A DNA stretch of 43,380 nt from Thermovenabulum sp049701175 (GTDB taxonomy: Bacteria > Bacillota > Thermosediminibacteria > Thermosediminibacterales > Thermosediminibacteraceae). The notes under the pieces are model-generated. The model searched no databases. It was not told the origin of the DNA and worked only from the letters and a program-made list of their open reading frames with translations. Positions 24,652 to 33,089 of the stretch are shown in pieces; position 1 is the first letter of the stretch; every line of letters starts with the position of its first letter. A program made the position numbers and the translations under genes. The DNA lies in contig NZ_JBNATW010000022.1 in NCBI RefSeq assembly GCF_049701175.1, forward strand, positions 1 through 43,380, written 5' to 3'.

Positions 24652-25572
24652 ATGTTTTTTAATATGTGGGCCTTCTTTAATACGATAAACTTCATTATCA
24701 TCATCGTTCAAGCGTTGTTTTGCATTGCATGGGTATTATTTTCATTGAATTCGAAAAGAACTTCCGTGATTGTATTAACTTCTGCTATTTCGGCAGTTAT
24801 CTTAGGCGCTTCAGCATTTGCAGGGAATATAGTTTTTTCGGTTATACTATTAATAATCTTAATTTCATTAATGGCCAATACTGTTAAAATTGTAAATGAA
24901 TATCAAAGAGGTGTCCTTTTAAGGTTTGGTAAATTTGCATATGTGGTAGGGCCGGGAATAAACGTAATAATGCCTTTTGGCATTGACAGAATGTTAATCG
25001 TTGATTTAAGGACAGCTACCATTGATGTGCCGAGACAGGAGATTATAACTAAGGATAATATACCTATAAACATCGATGCGGTAGTTTACTTCAATGTTTT
25101 TCAGCCTGAGCTCGCGGTGTTAAGGGTCCAAAACTATTTTAACGCCACGAGTCTACTGGCACAGACAATATTGAGGGCTATTTTAGGCAAATACGATTTG
25201 GATGAGATACTTGCAAAAAGACAGGAATTAAACGAGATGTTAAGAGAAGAACTTGATAAGGCTACTGATCCGTGGGGAGTAAAGGTAACGGCTACGGAGA
25301 TAAAATCCATAGAGCTACCTGAGGAAATGAAAAGAGCAATGGCAAAACAAGCTGAGGCGGAAAGGGAAAGGCGGGCTAAAATTATTCGAGCGGAAGGTGA
25401 ACTTCAGGCTGCGGAAAAATTGTCAGAAGCAGCAAGGATTATATCTCAAAATTACGGTGCCCTGCAGTTAAGACAATTGCAGACCCTTTCCGAAATTGCT
25501 GTAGAGAAAAATTCGACAATAATATTTCCATTACCCATGGAAATATTAAAGTATTTTGCAAATAAAGAATAA
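24652..25572 (+). CDS. SPFH/stomatin-like membrane protein (slipin)
   Basis: SPFH proteins oligomerise on the membrane and organise lipid domains or attached proteases. The 306-residue protein begins with about three hydrophobic segments (near 10-30, 38-58 and 60-78), more than the single anchor usual in slipins. The SPFH core follows: VNEYQRGVLLRFGKFAYVVGPGINVIMPF, DLRTATIDVPRQEIITKDNIPINIDAVVYF near residue 121, then the charged helical part KQAEAERERRAKIIRAEGELQAA near 234. The C-terminal SEIAVEKNSTIIFPLPMEILK is typical. GGAGGTG precedes the ATG. No NfeD-family partner, the common neighbour, is nearby, so its client is unknown. Confidence 0.88.
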   Translation: MFFNMWAFFNTINFIIIIVQALFCIAWVLFSLNSKRTSVIVLTSAISAVILGASAFAGNIVFSVILLIILISLMANTVKIVNEYQRGVLLRFGKFAYVVGPGINVIMPFGIDRMLIVDLRTATIDVPRQEIITKDNIPINIDAVVYFNVFQPELAVLRVQNYFNATSLLAQTILRAILGKYDLDEILAKRQELNEMLREELDKATDPWGVKVTATEIKSIELPEEMKRAMAKQAEAERERRAKIIRAEGELQAAEKLSEAARIISQNYGALQLRQLQTLSEIAVEKNSTIIFPLPMEILKYFANKE

Positions 25573-25675
25573 AATTTTTACCATAAAAGAGGAAATATGA
25601 GATTTAAATCGAAATATGTAAATATACAAAAATAAAAATTTCCAATAGGTATTTAATACTGAGGAGGGATTTTAA

Positions 25676-26209
25676 ATGGAATTAAAGGGTTCAAGGACAG
25701 AAAAAAATTTACTTGCTGCATTTGCAGGCGAATCTCAAGCGAGGAATAAATACACCTATTTTGCTTCGGTTGCGAAAAAAGAAGGCTTTGAGCAGATTGC
25801 ATCAATTTTTTTGGAGACTGCAGAAAACGAAAAGGAACATGCTAAGGTTTGGGCAAAATATTTAGGTTTAATTGGAGATACGGCAAAAAACCTTGAAGAA
25901 GCAGCAGGTGGAGAAAATTATGAATGGACAAGTATGTATAAAGAGTTTGCACAAGTCGCACGAGAAGAAGGATTTATAGAAATTGCAGAGCACTTCGAGA
26001 AAGTAGCAGAAGTAGAAAAGGCTCATGAAGAAAGGTACAGGAAACTTTTACAGCGCTTAAAGGAGGGAACTGTATTCAAAAGTGAAACTCCTATAAAATG
26101 GCGCTGCAGAAACTGCGGATACATACACGAAGGACCAGAACCACCAGAGAAATGCCCAGCATGCGACCATCCGAGGGCATATTATGAGAGATTAGTAGAG
26201 AATTATTAA
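25676..26209 (+). CDS. Rubrerythrin
   Basis: Rubrerythrin reduces hydrogen peroxide in anaerobes, using a di-iron site fed by a rubredoxin-type iron centre. The ferritin-like part has FAGESQARNKYTYFA near residue 16, ETAENEKEHAKVW near 46, and a second pair in EIAEHFEKVAEVEKAHEERY near 102, supplying the Glu and His ligands. The C-terminal rubredoxin domain is complete: WRCRNCGYIHEG and PEKCPACDHPRAYYE. At 177 residues it is the short classic form. GAGGAGGG precedes the ATG. It converges on a superoxide reductase gene, so superoxide and peroxide defence lie side by side with a shared terminator. Confidence 0.95.
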   Translation: MELKGSRTEKNLLAAFAGESQARNKYTYFASVAKKEGFEQIASIFLETAENEKEHAKVWAKYLGLIGDTAKNLEEAAGGENYEWTSMYKEFAQVAREEGFIEIAEHFEKVAEVEKAHEERYRKLLQRLKEGTVFKSETPIKWRCRNCGYIHEGPEPPEKCPACDHPRAYYERLVENY

Positions 26210-26246
26210 AGGTAAAGTAACATAATAATAAAGTAAAGTAACGAAA

Positions 26247-26280
26247 AACAAAAAAGTGGGTTAAAACCCACTTTTTTGTT
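26247..26280. terminator. Bidirectional terminator between rubrerythrin and superoxide reductase genes
   Basis: A 16-bp inverted repeat (26247-26262 with 26265-26280), with A and T runs at its ends, can terminate from both sides. Confidence 0.88.
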
Positions 26281-26287
26281 TGCCTAA

Positions 26288-26671
26288 CTATTCTACTTTA
26301 TTTAACCACAATCCGTGAATGTTGCAGTATTCCCTTGCGCTAACTTTTTCAGCATCGGTATAAAAAACCGCTTCAGGGGCTTGTCCGGGGTTTAGAAACT
26401 CCCTTAAAGTGCCTTTCTCCGTAATAAGCTCAATCCATTCAATATAATGCTTTTCTTCCATGGGATGGGGAACACTACCTACTTTAACTTTAAAGCCTCC
26501 TTCTATTTTTTCAATGACCGGAACATGCTTTTCTTTACTTGCATCTACAGTGTTTTCAACTAAAAGCTTCATGGGTTGACCGCAGCATACGAGCTGTCCT
26601 TTACCTGCATGAAGTACCTCAACAATATTCCCGCATATTTCACATTTATACACTTGCCTTAATGAGGTCAT
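26288..26671 (-). CDS. Desulfoferrodoxin-type superoxide reductase (two-iron)
   Basis: It reduces superoxide to peroxide without releasing oxygen, which suits an anaerobe, and rubrerythrin next door can remove the product. The N-terminal desulforedoxin domain has YKCEICGNIVEV and LVCCGQPM, the four-cysteine iron site. The catalytic square-pyramidal site has the conserved Glu and Lys with the first His (KEKHVPVIE near residue 47), HPMEEKHYIEWIEL near 74, and AREYCNIHGLW with Cys and His near 115. It is 127 residues, complete. AAGGGGG precedes the ATG. Confidence 0.95.
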   Translation of the reverse strand: MTSLRQVYKCEICGNIVEVLHAGKGQLVCCGQPMKLLVENTVDASKEKHVPVIEKIEGGFKVKVGSVPHPMEEKHYIEWIELITEKGTLREFLNPGQAPEAVFYTDAEKVSAREYCNIHGLWLNKVE

Positions 26672-26780
26672 AATATACCCCCTTCTTAATATTGTAATTT
26701 TTATATATTATATATTCTGCATAAATTAAAGATTACCTTCAAAATATAAATAATTATTTGCAAAAATTGGTCGATTATTA

Positions 26781-26830
26781 TTGACTATTTTGAAACAAAT
26801 GTTACAATTATAATTAAACAGATGTTACAA
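26781..26830 (+). promoter_or_regulatory. Promoter with a 23-bp-spaced direct repeat (operator candidate)
   Basis: TTGACT (26781-26786) and TACAAT (26803-26808, 16-bp spacer) form a promoter. AAACAAATGTTACAA (26793-26807) is repeated as AAACAGATGTTACAA (26816-26830), 14 of 15 bases equal and 23 bp apart, about two helical turns. One copy overlaps the -10 box, the other the expected transcript start. It could be a repressor site; the regulator is unknown. Confidence 0.55.
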
Positions 26831-26845
26831 AAAAGGGGTGGTAAT

Positions 26846-27394
26846 TTGGAGGAAAAAGATTTTAATGGGTGGTTATTATTTATTTATAAGGTCCCTACGG
26901 AGCCTTCGACTCCGAGGGTAAAAGTGTGGAGGAGGTTAAAAGAAATGGGTGCCCTTTATATTCAGCAGTCATCTGCTTTACTGCCCGCTTTAGAAAATTT
27001 CGAAAAAGAACTTTATGATCTTACATCCGAAATTAGAAGTAGTGGAGGAGAAGCCTATACTTTTAGGGTTTTGAATGTATGGCAAAAGGAAAAAGAGCTT
27101 ATAATAAAAAATTTTAACGAACAAAGGAATATCGAATACGACGAACTTATTGAAAAGTGCGAGGATTTTTTAAGAGAAATTCAAAAAGAAACAGAAAGAA
27201 AAAATTTCACTTTTGCAGAATTAGAAGAAAATGATGAAGAACTGGATAAATTAAAAAGGTGGTTTGATAAGATAAACAAAAGGGATTTTTTTTGTGCGGA
27301 AAAGAGGGTTGAAGCTTTAAATATACTGGAAAAATGCGATAAAGCCCTGCGAGAATTTTCCTTAGAAATATATAAAAAAGAAGGGATGGTCTAA
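26846..27394 (+). CDS. ChrB N-terminal-domain protein
   Basis: The product resembles the N-terminal domain of ChrB, a chromate-resistance regulator: NGWLLFIYKVPTEPSTPRVKVWRRLKEMGALYIQQSSALLP, with the RVKVWRRLKxxGA-type core. I prefer TTG 26846, four bases after GGGGTGG, because the upstream ATG at 26822 lies inside a repeat that looks like an operator; the product is then 182 residues. The C-terminal half is helical and charged. In other genomes such proteins lie beside ChrA chromate pumps or MFS carriers; here an MFS gene starts two bases later. Whether it senses chromate or another stress is unknown. Confidence 0.72.
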   Translation: MEEKDFNGWLLFIYKVPTEPSTPRVKVWRRLKEMGALYIQQSSALLPALENFEKELYDLTSEIRSSGGEAYTFRVLNVWQKEKELIIKNFNEQRNIEYDELIEKCEDFLREIQKETERKNFTFAELEENDEELDKLKRWFDKINKRDFFCAEKRVEALNILEKCDKALREFSLEIYKKEGMV

Positions 27395-27396
27395 AT

Positions 27397-28527
27397 ATGT
27401 GGAACGTTATAATACTTGGAATTACAAGCTTATTGACCGATATTAGCACCGAAATGGTTTATCCCCTCCTTCCCATATATTTAACCTCAAGGCTCGGTGC
27501 AACCCCCCTAATAGTGGGGACTATTGAAGGGATTGCTGAAAGCTTAGCAAGCCTTTTGAAGGTTTTTTCAGGTTACTATTCGGATAAAATTAAAAAAAGG
27601 AAAACTTTTGCTTTAGCCGGATACGGTTTTTCAACTATCGGCAAGCTTATCCTTTATTTAGCCTTTTCCTGGCCCATGGTTTTGGCAGCAAGGGTGATAG
27701 ATAGGTTTGGGAAAGGCATAAGAACTGCGCCGCGGGATGCTTTGATTGCCGAATCGGCTAAAAAAGAAGAGTTAGGTAAGGCCTTTGGGCTGCACAGAAT
27801 GATGGATACCCTTGGAGCTGCAATCGGTGTAATTATTGCTTATATATTATTAGGTCAGCCAAATATTAATTACAACAAAATATTTCTGCTCTCATTGATT
27901 CCTGCATTTTTAGGTGTTTTGGCATTATTTTTAATAAAGGAAAAGGGTGAAAATGTTGTAAAGGCAAAAAAATTGTCGCTGGAATGGAACAAATTGGACA
28001 ATAGGCTCAAGATGTTTTTAATTATAATGTTCATATTTACCCTCGGCAATTCGTCAAATCAGTTCTTGCTTTTAAAAGCAAAAAATATTGGTTTTAATGA
28101 CAGGACGGTTATTTTACTTTACTTAATCTATAATATAATTTACGATATTTTTTCTTACCCTGCAGGGGTTATATCCGACAAAGTAGGAAGAAAAAGAATG
28201 ATAGTTTTGGGGTATTTGGCATACAGCATAGTTTATTTTGGTTTTGGGTTAGCTAAAATGCCTTCTACGGTTTGGATTCTCTTCGGAATTTACGGCCTTT
28301 ATATGGCATTTACCGAAGGGGTTGAAAAAGCTTTTATCGCCGAAATTGCCCCTGAAGATGTGAGAGGAACTATGATAGGGCTTCATGCAACTCTTGTGGG
28401 CATTGGGCTTTTCCCCGCCTCATTTTTAGCAGGGGCACTTTGGAATATATTCGGGGCTGCTGCTCCCTTTTATTTTGGAGGTTTAATGGGTTTTTTAGCA
28501 GCAGTAGGCATATGGATTTTAATCTAG
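27397..28527 (+). CDS. MFS transporter, ChrB-associated type
   Basis: This inner-membrane carrier of the major facilitator superfamily has 376 residues and about eleven or twelve hydrophobic helices. It opens with GITSLLTDISTEMVYPLLPIYL and has the loop between helices 2 and 3 in KVFSGYYSDKIKKRKTFALAGYG, followed by RVIDRFGKGIRTAPRDALIAESA, a strongly conserved motif of this subgroup. A similar loop, GVISDKVGRKRMIVLGY, marks the second half. The substrate is unknown. It starts two bases after the ChrB-like gene, so the pair is one unit; efflux of an oxyanion or drug would fit, without proof. Confidence 0.87.
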   Translation: MWNVIILGITSLLTDISTEMVYPLLPIYLTSRLGATPLIVGTIEGIAESLASLLKVFSGYYSDKIKKRKTFALAGYGFSTIGKLILYLAFSWPMVLAARVIDRFGKGIRTAPRDALIAESAKKEELGKAFGLHRMMDTLGAAIGVIIAYILLGQPNINYNKIFLLSLIPAFLGVLALFLIKEKGENVVKAKKLSLEWNKLDNRLKMFLIIMFIFTLGNSSNQFLLLKAKNIGFNDRTVILLYLIYNIIYDIFSYPAGVISDKVGRKRMIVLGYLAYSIVYFGFGLAKMPSTVWILFGIYGLYMAFTEGVEKAFIAEIAPEDVRGTMIGLHATLVGIGLFPASFLAGALWNIFGAAAPFYFGGLMGFLAAVGIWILI

Positions 28528-28613
28528 TGATTTGATTTTGCTTGAAAAATACCGGCAAAACTTGTACAATAAATGAAAAAGTTTTGGTAATAATAAAAAG
28601 GAGTGGGTACAAA

Positions 28614-29165
28614 TTGACAAGGGAAGAGGCATTAAAAATTGTTAAAGAAAAGGTTTCCAATAAAAACTTAGTAAAGCATATGATTGCTGCTGAAGCAGTA
28701 ATGAGGAGGCTTGCAAAGCACTTTGGAGAGGATGAGGAAAAATGGGGATTGACGGGACTCTTACATGATGTGGATTACGACATGGTAAAGGATGATATGT
28801 CAAAACACAGTTTGGTCGGTGGCAAACTTGCAAGGGAATGGGGCCTTGGGGAAGAAATTGCTCACGCCATTGAAGCCCATAATGAAGAACACGGTATAAA
28901 AAGGGAAAGTTTACTTGATAAAGCAATGTTTGCCGTTGATCCAGTTACTGGTCTTATTGTAGCAAGTGCTCTTATTCATCCTGATAAAAAGCTTGCTTCA
29001 ATAGATACTCAATTTGTTATTAATAGATTTTACGAGAAATCCTTTGCTAAGGGAGCGAGCCGAGAAAAAATTTTAACTTGCAGGGATATTAATCTTTCCC
29101 TTGAGGAGTTCATAAGTCTTGCATTGGAGGCAATGAAGGAAATCCATGAGGATTTGGGGCTGTAA
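28614..29165 (+). CDS. HDIG-type HD-domain phosphohydrolase
   Basis: Start TTG 28614 follows AAGGAG by ten bases and gives 183 residues starting MTREEALKIV; an in-frame ATG at 28542 has no ribosome site. The metal-binding HD pattern is visible: NKNLVKHMIAAEAVMRRLA (first His), GLTGLLHDVDYD (the His-Asp pair near residue 60), and HSLVGGKLAREWG, then AIEAHNEEHG. Such small proteins hydrolyse phosphate esters of nucleotides or related compounds; the substrate is not known. It lies 27 bp before rnr and may be co-transcribed with it, which would suit a role in nucleotide or RNA turnover. Confidence 0.86.
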   Translation: MTREEALKIVKEKVSNKNLVKHMIAAEAVMRRLAKHFGEDEEKWGLTGLLHDVDYDMVKDDMSKHSLVGGKLAREWGLGEEIAHAIEAHNEEHGIKRESLLDKAMFAVDPVTGLIVASALIHPDKKLASIDTQFVINRFYEKSFAKGASREKILTCRDINLSLEEFISLALEAMKEIHEDLGL

Positions 29166-29192
29166 AAGATTTTGAGCGGGGAGGCTTTTTTT

Positions 29193-31310
29193 ATGGATCT
29201 TCAGCACAAGATTTTGGAACTTATGAAAAAAATGGAATATAAACCGATGTCTGAGGCGGAACTCTTATACAGTTTAGGGCTTGAAATGAAAGAAGCAGAT
29301 GTGCTTTTAAAGACTTTAGTGTATATGGAAAAAGAAGGGCTTGTCATAAAAAATAAAAAGGGTAAGTACGGCCTTCCCGAAAGGATGAACCTTGTTGTTG
29401 GAAAACTTGAAGGGCACAGCCGCGGATACGCTTTTTTAATTCCTGATGATCCTGATAAAGAAGATATATACATAAGCCTTGAGAATCTTCACGGTGCAAT
29501 GCACAACGACAGAGTTATTGTAAGGCCTACGTATAAACCTGCAGGCGGTCGCATGGAAGGTGAAGTAATCAGGATCTTAAAAAGAGCGAATAAAAAGATT
29601 GTAGGGACTTTAGAAATACAAAAACACGTGGCTTATGTTTCCCCTGATGATAAAAGATTTTTTTACGATGTTATAATACCTAAGGATGAATTGAAAGGTG
29701 CTAAATCCGGACAAAAGGTAGTTGTTGGGATTACCAAGTGGCCGGAAGGAAGAAGAAATCCCGAAGGAAGAATTTTGGAAATATTAGGTTATGAAGATGA
29801 AAAGGGAGTAGATATTCTCTCCATAATCAAAAAATACGACCTACCTTTAGAATTTCCCAAAAAGGTATTAAAACAGTTGGAAGATATTCCCGACCATGTG
29901 AGAGAGGAAGATATTAAAGGAAGGCTGGATTTAAGAGGGCAAAAAATTGTTACTATTGATGGTGAAGATGCCAAGGATTTTGACGATGCTGTATCAATAG
30001 AAAGGATTCCGGGCGGGTACAGGTTGGGAGTGCATATAGCCGATGTAAGTTATTATGTAAAAGAAAAAACACCCCTTGACATAGAGGCGATGAAGAGGGG
30101 TTGCAGCGTTTATTTGGTAGATAGGGTAATTCCCATGCTTCCCCCAAAACTTTCAAACGGTATATGCAGTTTAAATCCTAAGGTTGATAGATTGACCATG
30201 AGTGTTATAATAGATTTTGACGAAAAGGGAGAGGTGAAAAAATACAATATTGTTCCCAGTGTTATAAGAAGCTGTGAAAGGATGACCTATGACGAGGTAA
30301 ACAGGATATTAGAAGATGAAGACGAAGAAGTAATTAAAAGGTACCAATATTTAGTTGATGATTTTAAATTGATGGCTGAGCTTGCATCTATTTTAAACAA
30401 AAAAAGGTTTAACAGGGGGAGCCTTGATTTTAACTTAGAAGAAGCAAAAGTTAAATTGGATGAAAATGGGAAACCCGTAGCGATAGTGAAAGAAGAAAGA
30501 AGGACATCCCACAGAATGATTGAAGAATTCATGCTTGCTGCAAATGAAGTAATAGCAGAACATATTTTTTGGCTTAAAATACCTTTTGTATATAGGATTC
30601 ATGAAATACCAGATATGGAAAAAATTTTTTCTCTTCAAGAATTCCTGAATCATTTGGGATATTCTATAAAGGGTATTAGAAATCTAAAACCCAAAGCACT
30701 GCAAAAGGTTTTAGAAGAAGTAAAAGGCAAACCTGAGGAAAAAGTTGTAAATACGGTTCTTTTAAGGTCTCTGAAACGTGCTCGCTACAGTGATGAAAAT
30801 GTGGGCCATTTTGGGCTTGCAACAAGTTTTTATACCCATTTTACATCTCCGATAAGAAGGTATCCGGACCTTATAATACACAGAATTTTGCGAGAGCAAC
30901 TGGAAGGCACGATTACTGAACAAAGGCAGGAACAACTGAGTAAGATGCTTGGGAAAATTGCAAAATTGTCTTCTGAAAGAGAAAGAATAGCTGATGAGGC
31001 AGAAAGAGAAACTGTTGAGCTTAAAATGGTTGAATATATGGAAGACAGAATTGGCGAGGAATTTAACGGTGTAATATCGAGCACCACCTCCTTTGGATTT
31101 TTTGTGGAATTGGAGAATACCGTCGAAGGGCTTGTTCATGTCAGCAGCTTGGATGATGACTATTATATCTTTGATGAAAAAACCCTAACTTTAAGAGGAG
31201 AAAGAACAAAAAGAGAGTTTAAAATAGGAAATAAAGTGCGGGTTAGGGTTGTAAAAGTTGATAAATTCGAGAGGCAGATAGATTTTGCGCTGGTGGATGT
31301 GATGGAATAA
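29193..31310 (+). CDS. rnr: Ribonuclease R
   Basis: RNase R is a 3'-to-5' exonuclease that degrades structured RNA and works with SmpB-tmRNA in clearing stalled messages. ATG 29193 follows GGGGAGG; the earlier in-frame TTG lies before that site. At 705 residues it is complete: an N-terminal winged helix, two cold-shock domains (GHSRGYAFLIPDD near residue 80), the RNB catalytic domain with DGEDAKDFDDAVSIE near 255 and HIADVSYYVK, then YTHFTSPIRRYPDLIIHR, and a C-terminal S1 domain (EEFNGVISSTTSFGFFVELE). The catalytic aspartates are present. smpB follows at 25 bp, the classic pairing. Confidence 0.97.
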   Translation: MDLQHKILELMKKMEYKPMSEAELLYSLGLEMKEADVLLKTLVYMEKEGLVIKNKKGKYGLPERMNLVVGKLEGHSRGYAFLIPDDPDKEDIYISLENLHGAMHNDRVIVRPTYKPAGGRMEGEVIRILKRANKKIVGTLEIQKHVAYVSPDDKRFFYDVIIPKDELKGAKSGQKVVVGITKWPEGRRNPEGRILEILGYEDEKGVDILSIIKKYDLPLEFPKKVLKQLEDIPDHVREEDIKGRLDLRGQKIVTIDGEDAKDFDDAVSIERIPGGYRLGVHIADVSYYVKEKTPLDIEAMKRGCSVYLVDRVIPMLPPKLSNGICSLNPKVDRLTMSVIIDFDEKGEVKKYNIVPSVIRSCERMTYDEVNRILEDEDEEVIKRYQYLVDDFKLMAELASILNKKRFNRGSLDFNLEEAKVKLDENGKPVAIVKEERRTSHRMIEEFMLAANEVIAEHIFWLKIPFVYRIHEIPDMEKIFSLQEFLNHLGYSIKGIRNLKPKALQKVLEEVKGKPEEKVVNTVLLRSLKRARYSDENVGHFGLATSFYTHFTSPIRRYPDLIIHRILREQLEGTITEQRQEQLSKMLGKIAKLSSERERIADEAERETVELKMVEYMEDRIGEEFNGVISSTTSFGFFVELENTVEGLVHVSSLDDDYYIFDEKTLTLRGERTKREFKIGNKVRVRVVKVDKFERQIDFALVDVME

Positions 31311-31335
31311 AAAAAGGGTAAAAGGGGGTGTTTTT

Positions 31336-31806
31336 TTGCCAAAAATAGTGAGGGATTTAGTTACAAATAGAAAAGCCTATCACGATTATCATATATTGGA
31401 AACCTATGAAGCAGGGATTGCTTTGGCTGGGACCGAAGTGAAATCAATTAGAGAGGGCAAGGCAAATTTAAAGGATAGTTTTGCAAGGGTTGAAAACGGG
31501 GAAATTTTTATATACAATATGCATGTTAGCCCTTATGAAAAGGGCAATATTTTTAATAAGGACCCTTTAAGGCCGAGGAAGCTTTTAATGCACAAAAGAG
31601 AAATAATGAGGCTCTACGGGCTTGTAAAGGAAAAGGGTCTCACCCTCATACCATTGAAGCTATATTTGAATGAAAGGGGTAAAATTAAAGTCGAACTTGC
31701 CCTTGCAAAAGGTAAAACATTATACGACAAAAGAGAAGATATAAAAAGGAGAGACGCTGAAAGGGAAGTTGAAAAGGCCTTTAAAGAATACCAGAAAGGT
31801 TATTAG
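31336..31806 (+). CDS. smpB: SsrA-binding protein SmpB
   Basis: SmpB binds tmRNA and brings it to stalled ribosomes. The 156-residue protein shows NRKAYHDYHILETYEAGIAL, GTEVKSIREGKANLKDSFARV near residue 32, SPYEKGNIFNKDPLRPRKLL near 65, and ends in a basic tail DKREDIKRRDAEREVEKAFK that enters the ribosome. Start TTG 31336 follows AAAGGGGGTG. It is the second gene of the rnr-smpB pair and is followed 15 bp later by a small ThiS-like protein gene. The tmRNA gene itself was not found in this window. Confidence 0.97.
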   Translation: MPKIVRDLVTNRKAYHDYHILETYEAGIALAGTEVKSIREGKANLKDSFARVENGEIFIYNMHVSPYEKGNIFNKDPLRPRKLLMHKREIMRLYGLVKEKGLTLIPLKLYLNERGKIKVELALAKGKTLYDKREDIKRRDAEREVEKAFKEYQKGY

Positions 31807-31821
31807 GGGGATTTTGAACAT

Positions 31822-32019
31822 ATGAAGGTAATTTTCTATATGCCTTTTAAAAAAGAATTAGAAGTATCAGGCGGGAAAACGGTTAAAAAGCTTGCGGAAG
31901 AATTAAAATTCAGCTTAGAATCCAATGTGGTACTAAAAAATGGAAAAATGGTTACTCCCGATGAAGTATTGGGAGAAGAGGATATTGTTGAAGTGCTTTC
32001 AGCAATATCCGGTGGATAA
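31822..32019 (+). CDS. ThiS/MoaD/TtuB-like sulfur carrier protein
   Basis: This 65-residue protein has a ubiquitin-like (beta-grasp) pattern, VIFYMPFKKELEVSGGKTV then ESNVVLKNGKMVTPDEVLGEEDIVEVL, and ends in the diagnostic SGG tail, where the last Gly is activated and carries sulfur as a thiocarboxylate. ThiS (thiamine), MoaD (molybdopterin) and TtuB (tRNA 2-thiouridine) share this form. The next gene, 14 bp on, is a TtuA-like thiolase, so TtuB is the best reading. No ThiF/MoeB-like activating enzyme is adjacent; it must be supplied from elsewhere. An AGGGGG ribosome site precedes the ATG. Confidence 0.85.
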   Translation: MKVIFYMPFKKELEVSGGKTVKKLAEELKFSLESNVVLKNGKMVTPDEVLGEEDIVEVLSAISGG

Positions 32020-32033
32020 AAAGGGGGTATAAT

Positions 32034-32936
32034 ATGCGATGCAGAAGATGCAAAGAAAAAGCAATTATATATCTTGAAAGGCATAATGCGGCTTTCTGTG
32101 AAAATTGTTTTATGCACTACTATTATAATCAGGTAGATAAAAACATTAAGAAAGAAAGAATGTTTAAAAAGGGAGAAAAAATCCTTATTGTGGTATCCGG
32201 CGGAAAAGACAGCATGGCGTTGTGGGATGTTTTAAGCAAAACCGGCTATGATGTTACAGCTATGTATATTAACTTGGGTATTGGAGAATATTCGGACAGG
32301 TCTCAAGAGATTGTGGAAGATTTCGCTAATGAGAAAAAACTTCCTTTGATTATTAAGAACATAAAAAAAGAATACGGCCTTGAAATCCATAAACTTTCCC
32401 AAAAACTAAAAAGAAGCCCTTGCTCAATTTGCGGAACAATTAAGCGCTACCTATTTAATAAAGTTGCTTTAGATGGAGGATTTACAGCAGTTGCAACGGG
32501 ACATAATCTGGATGACGAAGCAGCTACGCTTTTAGGAAATACTTTGAGCTGGCAGGAAGGATATCTTGCAAGGCAGGCACCTGTACTTCCGAGCACTCAT
32601 CCAAAATTGGTTAAAAAAGTAAAACCCCTTTTTACTTTAACGGAAAGGGAGAATCTGTCTTATATTTTATTTAATAAAATTAAATTTATCCACGAAGAAT
32701 GTCCTCATGCTGTTGGTGCAAGTTCTATTTTATACAAGGAAGTGCTCAACAGGTTGGAAGAGGAAAGCCCGGGGACAAAACAAAGATTTCTAATAAATTT
32801 CCTTGAAAAGGGCAGAAAACATTTTCAGGATGTCAAAGAAGAACTGGATTTAAAAGAATGTAAAATTTGCGGCCAGGTCACTACAACAGAAATTTGCTCC
32901 TTCTGCAGATTGGTGGAGATTTCAAAGGAACTTTAA
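32034..32936 (+). CDS. TtuA-type tRNA 2-thiolation enzyme
   Basis: TtuA puts sulfur on U54 of tRNA in thermophiles, stabilising the T-loop at high temperature. The 300-residue protein has two terminal zinc fingers, Cys3/6/22/25 and CKICGQ...CSFC near 277-292, and the ATP PP-loop VVSGGKDSM at 54-61. Three cysteines placed like the iron-sulfur ligands of the Thermus enzyme are at 130, 133 (SPCSICG) and 223 (EECPHA). GHNLDDEAATLL near residue 156 is typical of the Ncs6/TtcA group. The family also includes eukaryotic Ncs6 (U34 thiolation), so position U54 is inferred from the TtuB-like partner and the cysteine layout. Confidence 0.87.
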   Translation: MRCRRCKEKAIIYLERHNAAFCENCFMHYYYNQVDKNIKKERMFKKGEKILIVVSGGKDSMALWDVLSKTGYDVTAMYINLGIGEYSDRSQEIVEDFANEKKLPLIIKNIKKEYGLEIHKLSQKLKRSPCSICGTIKRYLFNKVALDGGFTAVATGHNLDDEAATLLGNTLSWQEGYLARQAPVLPSTHPKLVKKVKPLFTLTERENLSYILFNKIKFIHEECPHAVGASSILYKEVLNRLEEESPGTKQRFLINFLEKGRKHFQDVKEELDLKECKICGQVTTTEICSFCRLVEISKEL

Positions 32937-32962
32937 TATATTATAGAATAAAATCAAGCCTA

Positions 32963-32991
32963 TTGACTTAAAATAAATAATGTGTTAATAT
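32963..32991 (+). promoter_or_regulatory. Promoter for the tRNA genes
   Basis: TTGACT (32963-32968), a 17-bp spacer and TAATAT (32986-32991) lie 14 bp before the first tRNA. A TATAAT further on (32989-32994) would need a 20-bp spacer. Confidence 0.65.
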
Positions 32992-33005
32992 AATTTCTGC
33001 AATGC

Positions 33006-33079
33006 TGCGGGATGGTGTAACGGTAGCACTCATGACTCTGGATCATGCTGTCCAGGTTCGAATCCTGGTCCCGCAGCCA
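33006..33079 (+). tRNA. tRNA-Gln (anticodon CTG)
   Basis: A full cloverleaf is visible: acceptor TGCGGGA/TCCCGCA, anticodon stem CATGA/TCATG with loop CTCTGGA giving anticodon CTG, T-arm CCAGG/CCTGG with TTCGAAT, discriminator G and an encoded CCA. It reads CAG codons. U54 of its T-loop is a possible TtuA target. Confidence 0.95.
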
Positions 33080-33089
33080 AAGTATTTAG

